A DNA stretch of 64,000 nt from Gammaproteobacteria bacterium (GCA_012728415.1 JAAYFD010000014.1:44196-108195), one strand, 5' to 3'; shown: positions 18,571 through 27,479, numbered from the stretch's first letter. Numbers and translations: made by a program. The notes: generated by a model from the letters alone, not told the origin.

Positions 18571-18602
18571 ATGCTGCGACAAGGCTTCATTGCGCGCAGC
18601 AT
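18571..18602. repeat. Dispersed hairpin repeat, copy 1
   Basis: ATGCTGCG (18571-18578) and CGCAGCAT (18595-18602) flank a 16-base loop containing AAGGCTTC. The same layout recurs at 55352-55383, where both arms differ by one base so that pairing is kept (ATTCTGCG with CGCAGAAT). Flanking bases CTGTGG and CCCTGG are also alike. It is probably one family of short palindromic repeats. Confidence 0.7.
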
Positions 18603-18767
18603 GGCGGTGAAGGACTGGCTCCCTGGCTTGGAAGCTGCGTTTTAGGTGGTGTGTTTGCCTGACAGCTCTCGGGAAACAAGCCCTTCGTACAGTATTGCGC
18701 TGTACCCTATTTTTGTATTTGCATGATTTTTAGTACGGCTGAAAGCAATAAAAAAGAAGGAATAACT

Positions 18768-19493
18768 ATGCGTTCGTTGATGATAACAGGCGTTGCCGGC
18801 CTTTCACTGGCAGCTTGTCTGGCTTGGAGCCCGGTGCTGCTTGCTGAAGAAGACTGGCAGGAGGATGACTGGAACTACCTCAGTGCCGAGGATCCTTGGG
18901 AAAACTGGAACCGCAAGGTGTTCAGGTTTAACGATACGCTGGATACCTATGCCTTGCGTCCAGTCGCTCGTGGCTATCAGAAGGTCACGCCGAAGCCGGT
19001 GCGCAAGAGCGTACGCAACTTCTTTGGCAACCTGGGCGAAGGCAAGAACCTGGTCAACAACCTGTTGCAGGCCAAACTCCATGACGCTGGTGTGGATACA
19101 GCACGTTTCCTGTTCAATACCACCTTTGGTGTGTTTGGCCTCTTTGATGTAGCAACCAAAATGGGATTGCAACGCAATGATGAAGACTTTGGCCAGACCC
19201 TCGGCAAATGGGGCGTTGGCAGCGGTCCTTATGTTGTGCTGCCGCTGCTTGGCCCGAGCACCCTGCGTGATGCGCCATCGCTGGTGCCGGATGTCTATAC
19301 CACGGTATATCCCTATATCAGGAAAGACCGTCTGCGTTACGGTCTGGCTACTACAGAAGTAATCAGCAAACGTGAAAATCTGCTCAGTGCCGAAGAACTG
19401 CTATCCGGCGACAAGTATGTTTTTATACGCAATGCATGGCTGCAAAACCGGGAATACCGGGTCAAGGATGGCAACGTAGAGGATGACTTCTAG
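18768..19493 (+). CDS. mlaA: MlaA/VacJ family outer-membrane lipid transport protein
   Basis: MlaA sits in the outer membrane and removes misplaced phospholipids from the outer leaflet for the Mla pathway. The 241-residue product has the VacJ core: DPWENWNRKVFRFND near residue 40, an RNFFGNLGE stretch and PYVVLPLLGPST near 160. The N-terminus is a signal peptide. A possible lipobox (LAAC, Cys 17) competes with signal peptidase I cleavage after LLA; the hydrophobic core before Cys 17 is short, so lipidation is uncertain. ATG 18768 has the AGAAGGA ribosome site; the earlier ATG at 18723 adds a polar non-conserved tail. The other Mla genes are not here. Confidence 0.9.
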   Translation: MRSLMITGVAGLSLAACLAWSPVLLAEEDWQEDDWNYLSAEDPWENWNRKVFRFNDTLDTYALRPVARGYQKVTPKPVRKSVRNFFGNLGEGKNLVNNLLQAKLHDAGVDTARFLFNTTFGVFGLFDVATKMGLQRNDEDFGQTLGKWGVGSGPYVVLPLLGPSTLRDAPSLVPDVYTTVYPYIRKDRLRYGLATTEVISKRENLLSAEELLSGDKYVFIRNAWLQNREYRVKDGNVEDDF

Positions 19494-19823
19494 GCCGGAT
19501 TGACCGGCCCGCAATTAACCACTGCCTGCAGCCTTTTTACATGCGCGCCCGTTGTCTGCATGTGGTTTTTGTCAGGCGGCATGAAGTTGCGGAGCAGAAG
19601 CTGTTGCTGGCAAGAAGAGTGTAGCTCTATGCTGCCTGGCGTGGTCGCAGGAAAGCTTGTGCGGCTGCGCAGCATTTTGGCGAGCCAAGGTTGCATTGAA
19701 GCGGTTGTGCGGCACCCTTGCCGTTTTCGAGTTTGCATCATCGCGCGGGGTCTGGAGCGGCATATATGCTTTCAATGGATTCTGTGGTTATATGCAAAAA
19801 CCTGGCTTGGCCAAACCAGCAGG
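19494..19823. other. Non-coding spacer between mlaA and the PilZ gene
   Basis: These 330 bases hold no supported gene. Right at the mlaA stop a short GC hairpin forms, GGCCGG (19493-19498) with CCGGCC (19504-19509), without a T-tract. The rest shows no clear promoter or repeat. Confidence 0.5.
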
Positions 19824-20123
19824 TTACAGCATTTTCTCGATGCGCATTCCGAGAATGTACTCATTGTGATCAGCCGGTTCACAGCGTATCACCGTGACGG
19901 TGGCCTTGAGCCCGCTGAGCGAACTGTGTTGTGAGCCAATTTCAACCTGTGCTTGCTGGCCTGTGGCAAGCTTGCTGGCTGATCTTAACTGCATGCCGGT
20001 GCTCGACAAGTCGATGCATAGGGCAGGAAAAAGCTGGCCGTCAACATGCAAAGTGGCTTCGCTGTTCAGGTTCATGCGGATGAAATCACGTTTTTCATCA
20101 TAGTCACGCAAGCGTTCGCTCAT
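19824..20123 (-). CDS. PilZ domain protein (putative c-di-GMP receptor)
   Basis: This 99-residue single-domain protein carries both PilZ binding motifs: RxxxR as RDFIR near residue 11 and DxSxxG as DLSSTG near 35. PilZ proteins bind cyclic di-GMP and pass the signal to a partner. ATG 20123 has a GGAG ribosome site six bases upstream; a further 13-residue extension is possible but lacks one. It is divergent from the PP2C phosphatase gene across 133 bases. The same PilZ, phosphatase and STAS arrangement next to mlaA is known to me from Pseudomonas, and suggests joint signalling. Confidence 0.88.
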   Translation of the reverse strand: MSERLRDYDEKRDFIRMNLNSEATLHVDGQLFPALCIDLSSTGMQLRSASKLATGQQAQVEIGSQHSSLSGLKATVTVIRCEPADHNEYILGMRIEKML

Positions 20124-20256
20124 GGCTGGCTCCGAAGTATGGCAAAGTAGGCGCAGTATCATCCGCTTTCAAGTAGAGCAAAAGCCGTGGCGGTAGCGGT
20201 TGAAACCTGCGGTTGATAGGAGTACCTTTGCGGCATCTTAAAGCAATGAGCGGTTC

Positions 20257-21036
20257 ATGACAAAGAACAGCACCCAAGCCTGCCTTGTTACGGCAGGAGC
20301 ACCGGCAGACCAGGCCTTGCAAGTCTTACTGCAGGACCAGCAGGCAGGCCGTTCGCTGCAAGAACATATACGGCCACCCAGCGGCTCGGTATTGCATGGC
20401 TTGCGTTTTGAGCACAGCATTGTCCCCGCGCTGTATCTGAGCGGTGACGCGCTCGATTTTTTTAGCTTGCCGGATGGACGCATACTGACTTATCTCCTTG
20501 ATGTATCCGGCCACGGTACGGCGGCAGCACTGCTTAGCATGTTCATCAAAAGCACAGTACGCTATAGCCTTGCACTGGAGCCGGCATCAACTCCTGTATC
20601 GGTACTGGGGGCGGTCAATCAGGCCCTGCTGGATGCTGACATGCGCAAATATGGCACCATGCTGTGCATGATTTTTTCACCGCAAGACAACAGCCTGGAG
20701 TGGAGTCACGCTGGTCATACGCCCAGACCGGTACTCTGGGATGGAACTGGTGCACGGCTGTTAACCGGTCAGGGCCAGCCGGTAGGCTTGTTCTCCGGAG
20801 CCAGTTACGAGCTTGAACAACTGCTACTGCCAGATCGCTTTTCACTGTGTATGTTCAGTGATGGTGTTCTGGATGCTTTGCAGGGTAATGACTTGTCCAG
20901 CAGAGAAGAAGCGTTGGCGACGCTTGTTTGTCAACAGGGCGGGGGGTTTTCCGGGTTGTGCAGTCAGTTGCTGGTGCCGGGGCCCCATGGTGATGACCGT
21001 TCGGTTTTTGTAATCAGCAGAGCGGAACATGAGTAA
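20257..21036 (+). CDS. SpoIIE-type PP2C serine phosphatase without receiver domain
   Basis: The 259-residue protein is almost entirely a PP2C/SpoIIE phosphatase domain, with the metal-binding DVSGHG near residue 88, SHAGH near 150, a FSDGVLDAL block near 205 and a GDDRSV end. Phosphatases of this kind dephosphorylate STAS-domain proteins, and a STAS gene overlaps its 3' end by eight bases. The Pseudomonas relatives I know carry an N-terminal response-regulator receiver and a linker. Here only the linker-like stretch (LLQDQQAGRSLQ, near residue 24) remains. The upstream DNA is taken by the divergent PilZ gene, so the receiver is not hidden by a nearby frameshift. Confidence 0.85.
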   Translation: MTKNSTQACLVTAGAPADQALQVLLQDQQAGRSLQEHIRPPSGSVLHGLRFEHSIVPALYLSGDALDFFSLPDGRILTYLLDVSGHGTAAALLSMFIKSTVRYSLALEPASTPVSVLGAVNQALLDADMRKYGTMLCMIFSPQDNSLEWSHAGHTPRPVLWDGTGARLLTGQGQPVGLFSGASYELEQLLLPDRFSLCMFSDGVLDALQGNDLSSREEALATLVCQQGGGFSGLCSQLLVPGPHGDDRSVFVISRAEHE

Positions 21037-21523
21037 CGGCAAGATCAGGTATGCCATCCAGAATGGCAGCTTTGTCCTCAAGTGTGCTGGTGATGTACGT
21101 CTGACCTACTGCGCGGTTCTCAACGATACTATCGAGCAAAAGCTGGGCGGCGGGCATCTGCGGTCGGTAATCATTGACCTGACCGAAGTCGACAGCATCG
21201 ACAGTACCACCCTTGGTTTGCTGGCCAAGCTTTCGATTCTGTCGCGGGAAAATTTTGGCATGCTGCCGACCTTGGCCAGCACCAACCCTGACGTTAGCCA
21301 GCAGCTGGATGCCATGGGTATGGGCCGGGTGTTTAATATAGTGCATACCCCGGCACCCTGTCCCGAGTGCCTGACTGATCTGCCAGAGCAGCCTCAGTCA
21401 GAAGATGTCGTTCGCGAACGGGTGCTGGAAGCGCATCGCATCCTGATGGAGCTGAACGAGTCAAACCGCGAGGAGTTTCGTGACCTGGTCAGTATTCTGG
21501 AAAACACTGGCAAGCGCTGCTGA
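21029..21523 (+). CDS. STAS domain anti-sigma-factor antagonist
   Basis: The 164-residue protein has an N-terminal STAS domain (about residues 1-105). The likely phosphorylation serine lies in IDSTTLG near residue 57. A C-terminal tail follows, with a CPEC cysteine pair near residue 113 and a helix that includes LMELNESNREEF. Such antagonists are switched by phosphorylation and by PP2C phosphatases like the gene it overlaps. It probably works in a partner-switch that may respond to the same signals as the neighbouring PilZ protein; this link is inference. Confidence 0.85.
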   Translation: MSNGKIRYAIQNGSFVLKCAGDVRLTYCAVLNDTIEQKLGGGHLRSVIIDLTEVDSIDSTTLGLLAKLSILSRENFGMLPTLASTNPDVSQQLDAMGMGRVFNIVHTPAPCPECLTDLPEQPQSEDVVRERVLEAHRILMELNESNREEFRDLVSILENTGKRC

Positions 21524-21704
21524 TACCTGACCCGGCACGCCATGCAGCTTCTTTGCCCCGGGCATGACGCGCACTTGCTGGCACTCCTGGCTTTGCACAA
21601 CCCCATATTTGCCATCCGTCACTCGATTGCACAGCCGCAGAGCCCGGCATAAGCCAAAATGATTATGAAGGGGCGCACCTGTAAGGTTTTGGGCGCAGGA
21701 TCCC

Positions 21705-22622
21705 TCAGGCAAACAGGGCTTCCAGTTTGTGCTGGTCGACGGCAAAGGCGCGGATGCCTTCAGCCAGCTTCTCGGTGGCCATGGCGTCTTCGTTGTGTGC
21801 CCAGCGGAAAGTGGCTTGATCCAGCTTGATGCGTGCCTCGCCGACCTGCTCCGGTGACAGCTGGCGCTGCAAAGTGCCGGTTTCAGCGGCCAGCTGACTG
21901 ATCAGCTCGGGGCTGATGGTCAGGCGGTCACAGCCGGCCAGTGCTTCGATCTGGCCTGTGTTGCGAAAACTGGCACCCATCACCACGGTGTCGAATCCGT
22001 TGGTTTTGTAATAGCGATAAATCCGTGAAACCGACTGTACACCCGGATCATCCAGACCGCTATAGTCCTGCCCGACAGATTTTTTGTACCAGTCGTAAAT
22101 GCGGCCGACAAAGGGTGAGATCAGGTAGACACCCGCATCGGCACAGGCTGCGGCCTGGGCAAACGAGAACAGCAGCGTTAGATTGGTCTGGATGCCTTGT
22201 TTTTCCAGCCGCTCGGCTGCGCGAATGCCTTCCCAGGTGGCGGCAATTTTGATCAGGATGCGTTCTTTGTCCAGCCCCCTGGCCTGATAGGCCTCGATCA
22301 GCTGTAATGCAGCAGCGTAGGTGGCTTCTTCGTCAAACGACAGCCGGGCATCCACCTCGGTAGAAATGCGGCCAGGGATCAATTGGCTGATTTCCAGCCC
22401 CACCGTTACAGCAAAGTGTGTGGCAGCACGAGCAGCATCTGTCTTGTGGGTGTCACGGGCCTGTTGCAGCAGGCCTGCATATTGCTGTTGTTGGGCCGCT
22501 TTAAGCAACAGCGAGGGGTTGGTGGTGGCGTCCTGGGGCTTTAGCCTGGCAATCAGGCTGACATCACCGGTATCGGCAACCAGGGTGGTGTATTGCTTGA
22601 GCTGTTCGAGTTTGGAGGTCAT
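21705..22622 (-). CDS. tal: Transaldolase
   Basis: Transaldolase exchanges dihydroxyacetone units between sedoheptulose 7-phosphate and glyceraldehyde 3-phosphate in the non-oxidative pentose phosphate pathway. The 305-residue protein shows DATTNPSLL near residue 30 and the Schiff-base lysine in [11 protein letters not shown] near residue 128. The motif GASFRN lies near residue 220. The length fits the TalB-type subfamily (about 305-317). It is convergent with the STAS gene; 180 bases without a clear terminator separate them. Confidence 0.95.
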   Translation of the reverse strand: MTSKLEQLKQYTTLVADTGDVSLIARLKPQDATTNPSLLLKAAQQQQYAGLLQQARDTHKTDAARAATHFAVTVGLEISQLIPGRISTEVDARLSFDEEATYAAALQLIEAYQARGLDKERILIKIAATWEGIRAAERLEKQGIQTNLTLLFSFAQAAACADAGVYLISPFVGRIYDWYKKSVGQDYSGLDDPGVQSVSRIYRYYKTNGFDTVVMGASFRNTGQIEALAGCDRLTISPELISQLAAETGTLQRQLSPEQVGEARIKLDQATFRWAHNEDAMATEKLAEGIRAFAVDQHKLEALFA

Positions 22623-23026
22623 GGTTGTATCTTTTCTGTCATGTCTTGGGGCTACTCTTTTGTGTGCGTGGATTATAAGGCAAACTGCACGGGTTTGTTG
22701 ACATACAGGAGCTGGTTGTTGTGTAAGGCCCCGGGGTGGTGCACCTAGTCATTGGGATGCGGCGCGCAGTCGCAGCATTCAGTTGCTTTATTTCAGTAGT
22801 GGTTTTGCATTAGGGCACAGCAGAACTCTGCGCAAGGCTGACGCTGCCAAGTGGAGGCAAGCTCAAAACGCAGCTGAGGTTTTGCTCCGGCCCTGCTGTG
22901 CTCTTTTGGCTGGTTTATTGCCTGTTGGATTTAGCCTGCTGGCTGAACATGGCCTTTATGCGGGTGTGTTTTTTAGTGGGTGGTTGAGCAAGATTTATGA
23001 ATAAGGGCCGGCTATGGCCCAGAGAC
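22623..23026. other. Intergenic region between dusA and tal
   Basis: These 404 bases hold no supported gene. Bases 22757-22764 (ATGCGGCG) and 22771-22778 (CGCAGCAT) resemble a shortened, one-mismatch version of the hairpin repeat at 18571, but the match is weak. The tal promoter should lie near 22640-22700 on the minus strand; no clear boxes were found. Confidence 0.4.
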
Positions 23027-24013
23027 TTATCGGCCCTGCAGAACCTCAATGGCCCGGTCGAAAACCTGCAGCGGGCTGTCGGTGCGGTGGATATCGGCAG
23101 ACAGCAGTTGACGAAAGCGGCGCGCCCCGGGAAAGCCTTGGGCAATACCCAGTAGATGGCGGGTTACATGTACAACTTTGCCACCTTGCTGACAGTGACG
23201 CTCGATGTATTCGCGCATGGCCAGCAGGACTTCGGTGCGGGTCTGTGGGTTGTGGCCAGGCAGACCATACAGGCGTTCGTCCACTTCGCGCATCAGCCAG
23301 GGGTTGGCATAGGCTTCGCGGCCGAGCATCACACCGTCGAAGTGTTCAAGATGCTCTGCGCACGCCTCCAGCGTTTTGATGCCGCCGTTAAGAGTGAACT
23401 GCAGGGCAGGGAAGTCTTTGCGCAGTTGGCGGGCAATGTCGTAGCGCAGCGGCGGTATGTCACGGTTTTCTTTGGGTGAGAGACCTTCCAGGATGGCAAT
23501 GCGTGCATGCACGATAAAGTGCCCGCAGCCGGCATTGGCGACGGTATCGACGAAATCTGCCAGTTCTTCATAGCTGTCACGGCCGTTGATGCCAATGCGG
23601 TGCTTGACCGTAACCGGAATATCCACTGCATCGCGCATGGCCTTTACGCCATCGGCCACCCGCTGCGGATGGGCCATCAGACAAGCACCGATCATGTTGT
23701 TCTGTACCCGGTCGCTGGGACAGCCGACGTTGAGGTTGATCTCGCTGTAACCCCACTGCTCGCCCAGTCTGGCGCATTGCGCCAGTTCTTGTGCGTTGCT
23801 GCCGCCCAGCTGCAGCACCAGCGGGCTTTCGCTGGGGTCAAAATCCAGATGACGTGGCGCATCGCCGTGAATCAGTGCTCCGGTGGTGACCATCTCGCTG
23901 TACAGCATGGCATGCTTGCTTAGCAGGCGCACGAAGTATCTGAAATGTCTATCACTCCAGTCGAGCATGGGCGCAACGGCAAAACGGCCGGAAAAAGGAG
24001 GATCCTGGAGCAT
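23027..24013 (-). CDS. dusA: tRNA-dihydrouridine synthase A
   Basis: DusA is an FMN enzyme that reduces uridines 20 and 20a in the tRNA D-loop. The conserved start RFAVAPMLDWSDRHFR is present. The catalytic cysteine lies in NVGCPSDRVQ, and GGIKT is followed by MLGREAYANP near the phosphate-binding end. From ATG 24013 it has 328 residues, near the usual 330. ATG 24025 is an equally possible start four codons earlier; neither has a good ribosome site. The open frame extends to 24211, but the extra residues look non-coding. Confidence 0.93.
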   Translation of the reverse strand: MLQDPPFSGRFAVAPMLDWSDRHFRYFVRLLSKHAMLYSEMVTTGALIHGDAPRHLDFDPSESPLVLQLGGSNAQELAQCARLGEQWGYSEINLNVGCPSDRVQNNMIGACLMAHPQRVADGVKAMRDAVDIPVTVKHRIGINGRDSYEELADFVDTVANAGCGHFIVHARIAILEGLSPKENRDIPPLRYDIARQLRKDFPALQFTLNGGIKTLEACAEHLEHFDGVMLGREAYANPWLMREVDERLYGLPGHNPQTRTEVLLAMREYIERHCQQGGKVVHVTRHLLGIAQGFPGARRFRQLLSADIHRTDSPLQVFDRAIEVLQGR

Positions 24014-24468
24014 GGCGGCAAACATTAATGAGCAGAAAAGTGCAGATTGTAGCACTGTTCGCTTCGGATGCCTCACGCAGATATCCGCTCCGCTTTTAAG
24101 CCAGGAAAGAAATGCGCCAGTGTTGGATGCCACCCCAGTAATCATCTTGGTGACCCATGGTTTTGAACCATGTGATAACGCCAGGGCTTTAGCAAAGCTG
24201 GCGGCTGACATTCTGCTGTCCTGTTTTGCAGTAAAGGCTAAAAGCAGGAAGGTTCATATTGTCCGCCGCTGGCAATACAGCGCACGGCCATGGCTGTCAA
24301 ACTGTCGAACTAATAATGCAACCCCTTCGTCTGGGGGGGGCGGCTGTGCTCTGCTTTCGCTAGCATCAACTGTATAACCCATGACAGGTTTGCTGTACTT
24401 GTGCGGCTTCAGTGCTAGCACATGTCTACCGCCTGTTTAACAGTCAAGGCTTTTTTCGAGGTGCACTC
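24014..24468. other. Divergent spacer between dusA and the vWA gene
   Basis: These 455 bases lack a supported gene. They contain an eight-G run (24333-24340) and a perfect ten-base palindrome GTGCTAGCAC (24412-24421). TATAAC at 24373-24378 could be a -10 box for the vWA gene but has no matching -35. The GAGGTG ribosome site of the next gene is at the right end. Confidence 0.45.
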
Positions 24469-26232
24469 ATGAAAACCTGCACTGTAAGCGCATTATTGCT
24501 GTCAGCTGTTCTATTGTCGGCTCAGGCCAGCCAGGCAGCCGAAGACGTTCTTATCGTTTATGACGCTTCCGCCTCTATGTGGGGTCAAATTGATGGTGTT
24601 AACAAGATCACCACCGCCCGCAACGTTATGGCTGGATTAGTGCATGACTGGCCACGAGATACCAATTTGGGGCTGGTGGCCTATGGTCACCGGCGCGCGG
24701 GTGATTGCACTGATATTGAAACCCTGATCAAGCCGCAACCAGTTGAACCAGACGAGTTTGTGCGGATTGTCAATGCCATCAACCCCAAAGGGAAGACCCC
24801 GATTGCTGCGTCGCTGCAGCATGCCGCAAACGTTTTGCAGTACCGTGACAATAACGCAACGGTAGTGCTGATTTCAGACGGTCTGGAGTCATGCCATGGG
24901 GATCCTTGTGCGGTAGCTGCCGAGCTGGCAGCTAGGGGCACCGGTTTTACTGCTCACGTAGTGGGTTTTGATCTTGATGAGCAAGCCAATGAAGCCTTGT
25001 CCTGTATTGCCAGCAACACCGGCGGCGTCTTTGTGCCGGCCAGCAATGCCAGTGAACTCCAGGATGCGTTACAGCAGGTGCAGGCCAGGGTTACTCAACA
25101 GCAGGCCGAATCTGTCACAGAGCCAGAGCCCGAAGTGGAAGAAGAAGCGGAGAGCCGGGAAGTATTCCTTAGTGCCCCTGACCAGGTTGTCACTGGCGCC
25201 CCTTTTGAGATTTCCTGGAGTCCTACGCTACATCCGCGTGACTACTACACCATTGTTCCCGCAGGCTCCAGGGAGGGCGGCTACACCAGCTGGGAGCGGG
25301 TCAAGCAAAATCATGCCGGCCAGCTGGTTGCACCGGCAGAGCCTGGGCTATATGAGGTGCGCTATGTGCTGGACAATGGCGGCAAAACCCTGGCCAGTGT
25401 CCCGGTCGAGGTTGTCGAGGCCGAGCTGGGCATCAGTGCCCCGCAGCAAGTAACTGCCGGTGCTCCCTTCGAAGTGCAGTGGAGCAGCGTGGTCAACCCG
25501 CGTGACTACTACACCATTGTTCCCGCAGGTTCCAGGGAGGGCAGCTACACCAGCTGGGAGCGAGTCAAGCAAAATCATGCCGGCCAGCTGGTTGCACCGG
25601 CAGAGCCTGGGCTATATGAGGTGCGCTATGTGCTGGACAATGGCGGCAAAACCCTGGCCAGCGCGCCGGTCGAGGTTGTCGAGGCCGAACTGGAAATCAG
25701 CGCTCCGGCCAGCATACGTGCCGGCAGTACATTTGAGCTCTCCTGGAGTCAAGTGGTTAACAGCCGCGACTACTACACTATCGTCCCCGCCGGCAGTAAA
25801 GAGGGCAGCTACACCAGCTGGGAAAGGGTGGGCGACAAGCTCAGAGGCCAGCTCAGGGCGCCTGATGAGGTAGGCATGTACGAAGTCCGCTATGTGCTGG
25901 ATAACGGCGGCAAAACCCTGGCTAGCAGTATGCTGGAAGTGGTCCCGGTTGATGCTCCGCTGAATGCGGGTGTGCAAATTGAAGCTCCGGCCACCGCCAG
26001 CCCGGGTACTACCGTTACCGTACACTGGAGCGGTACTGGGGATGGTCAGGACCAGCGTATTGTTTTGGCTGAGGACAGTGCCGCCGACTTCACCTGGATC
26101 AGCGCGCACAAAGTTGATGAAGCAACCAGTCAGGAGTTCACCTTGCCCGGACAGCCCGGTCGCTATGAGGTGCGGTACCTGGATATCAGCAACACCAGCG
26201 TGCTCGGGCGCGCCATCATTCGGATTGAATAA
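24469..26232 (+). CDS. Secreted von Willebrand A protein with 88-residue tandem repeats
   Basis: The 587-residue protein has a signal peptide (cleavage near residue 23) and then a vWA domain with the metal-ion site DASAS at residues 32-36. A Thr and an Asp further on (GKTPIAAS and LISDGLESC) likely complete the site. After an acidic linker (EPEPEVEEEAE) come three repeats of 88 residues, each with RDYYTIVPAGS, YTSWERV and YEVRYVLDNGGKTLAS. A fourth, divergent repeat ends the protein. The repeats look like Ig-type beta-sandwiches. The function is unknown; adhesion or envelope protein binding is possible. A secreted protein gene follows ten bases downstream. Confidence 0.8.
   Translation: MKTCTVSALLLSAVLLSAQASQAAEDVLIVYDASASMWGQIDGVNKITTARNVMAGLVHDWPRDTNLGLVAYGHRRAGDCTDIETLIKPQPVEPDEFVRIVNAINPKGKTPIAASLQHAANVLQYRDNNATVVLISDGLESCHGDPCAVAAELAARGTGFTAHVVGFDLDEQANEALSCIASNTGGVFVPASNASELQDALQQVQARVTQQQAESVTEPEPEVEEEAESREVFLSAPDQVVTGAPFEISWSPTLHPRDYYTIVPAGSREGGYTSWERVKQNHAGQLVAPAEPGLYEVRYVLDNGGKTLASVPVEVVEAELGISAPQQVTAGAPFEVQWSSVVNPRDYYTIVPAGSREGSYTSWERVKQNHAGQLVAPAEPGLYEVRYVLDNGGKTLASAPVEVVEAELEISAPASIRAGSTFELSWSQVVNSRDYYTIVPAGSKEGSYTSWERVGDKLRGQLRAPDEVGMYEVRYVLDNGGKTLASSMLEVVPVDAPLNAGVQIEAPATASPGTTVTVHWSGTGDGQDQRIVLAEDSAADFTWISAHKVDEATSQEFTLPGQPGRYEVRYLDISNTSVLGRAIIRIE
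25171..25962 (+). repeat. Three tandem 264-bp coding repeats
   Basis: Units begin at 25171, 25435 and 25699 with an exact 264-base period (88 codons). Units 1 and 2 are nearly identical at DNA level over long stretches. Unit 3 is more diverged, and a fourth unit is degenerate. Recent duplication or gene conversion between units 1 and 2 is likely. Confidence 0.9.
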
Positions 26233-26242
26233 GGAGCTGAGC

Positions 26243-27193
26243 TTGTACATATCAACAACCCGTTGCAGCGCTGTCTTTTTGAGTTTGCTGCTGGTCAGTG
26301 CTCTGGCCCATGGCAGGACCGACCCTGCTGCAGATTTCACCAGTAGCGACGGTTATCGTGTCAGCGATCTTCAGGCCGCCTGCAGTGATGAAGATTTCTA
26401 TAGTAACGAGCGCTTTCCCGCCAGCGGACAGTCTGCCTTCACCCCGGATGCCGGACTTGATCCGGCGACCCGGGCCGTACTGCTGTTCGACTGCGCGGAA
26501 GGCAGCTTGCCCCACGCCCGTTACCGGATCCGTCACCATTTGGCGCCATCTGGCCAAACATATGGAGACTGGGTCAGCTATATTGAAATTACACGCTTTA
26601 ATCTGGGTGAGGCCCGCTACCAGGACGTCATCAGGTATGTAGACCCGGAGCAGCGTCCGCCACGTGAGGTTTTCGGCACGGGACCGCATGTCAGCTGGCG
26701 TATGGTGCTTGAACCGGTACAGGGCGGTCGTACGCATGTCACCCGGGCGGGCTATCGCACCCTTGCTCCGGACGAGGCCCACGCCAGTGACTGCCTGGGC
26801 TCCCCCTGTCTGGCGCTTGACGCCAGCACGAGGCCGGCCGGCAACTGGCGCGAGAGCGCTCCGCCTGCGCTGCCGGCCGCTACCTATAACGAACCAGGCG
26901 ATAAACAGTTGCCCGGCCCGGCCCGGATCACTCAGGAACTGTTCGAGCTCATACGCACTATGCCGCCCAGCACTGAGCTTGAGTTTAATGAGGGCGCTTC
27001 GCCAGAGCAGCCGGAGAATACCCTGGTGCTGGCCATTGATGTGGATGGGCAGGAAGGCCATCGCTATGGCTTGATGCTGGAGCGTAATCCTATGGATGAC
27101 GCCATTGACAGCCTGTGGAGTGAGCGCAGGCAAGTTGCGGGCGGCCCGCCTCGATGGCAACAGCTGCCGGTCTATCGCCGGGGCCGCAACTAG
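26243..27193 (+). CDS. Secreted protein of unknown function, partner of vWA gene
   Basis: No ATG fits the beginning. TTG 26243 has a strong AAGGAG ribosome site six bases away that overlaps the vWA stop, and gives a 316-residue protein with a signal peptide ending near LAHG. The mature part has paired cysteines (CSDEDFYS region, DCAEGS, and DCLGSPC) and many charged and aromatic residues, with no membrane segment. I do not recognise a family. The ten-base spacing to the vWA gene implies an operon and perhaps a joint role in the periplasm or at the surface. Downstream lies an inverted-repeat element. Confidence 0.65.
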   Translation: MYISTTRCSAVFLSLLLVSALAHGRTDPAADFTSSDGYRVSDLQAACSDEDFYSNERFPASGQSAFTPDAGLDPATRAVLLFDCAEGSLPHARYRIRHHLAPSGQTYGDWVSYIEITRFNLGEARYQDVIRYVDPEQRPPREVFGTGPHVSWRMVLEPVQGGRTHVTRAGYRTLAPDEAHASDCLGSPCLALDASTRPAGNWRESAPPALPAATYNEPGDKQLPGPARITQELFELIRTMPPSTELEFNEGASPEQPENTLVLAIDVDGQEGHRYGLMLERNPMDDAIDSLWSERRQVAGGPPRWQQLPVYRRGRN

Positions 27194-27227
27194 GCTGATT
27201 GGCTTTTGCGGGCGTCGGAACAGGCTT

Positions 27228-27368
27228 GGGGATGCGCTAAATAATGTTGGCGAAGCAGTCAGGGTCAGGCGAAAAGTAGAGAAAAGTGCAGTTTACCGGT
27301 AGTAAATGAGCGTTTTGAGCTGATTTTCAACAACAGTCTGGTAGCGCGGGTAATTATTCAGCGCTTCC
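27228..27368 (+). mobile_element. MITE-like element, full-length copy A (141 bp)
   Basis: The ends are inverted repeats. GGATGCGCTAAATAAT at 27230-27245 matches the complement of 27353-27368 at 14 of 16 bases. The interior shares long stretches with 44542-44678 in reverse orientation, such as AGGCGAAAAG and GAGCTGA. Both ends are shared with the short copy at 30783-30840. It carries no gene. TT lies at both outer borders. This looks like a miniature inverted-repeat element moved by an unseen transposase. Confidence 0.75.
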
Positions 27369-27479
27369 TTGGCACGGCAGCCTTTTCCCGGGCGGGGCAA
27401 ATGACAGGCTGGTTATGCGAGAGCATAACTAAAAGGCCAAGGGACTCCTTCCTTCATGTATTGAGTCTGTTTGAGGCTG

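Noticed and set aside
22757..22778. Third copy of the hairpin repeat
   Set aside because: The loop is shortened and one arm has a mismatch; left only as a possibility.
22783..23004. 73-codon frame with a hydrophobic stretch between tal and dusA
   Set aside because: Start lacks a ribosome site and the composition is not gene-like; no family seen.
24333..24340. Eight-G tract upstream of the vWA gene as a phase-variation switch
   Set aside because: It is about 130 bases from the start and not between promoter elements that I can identify.
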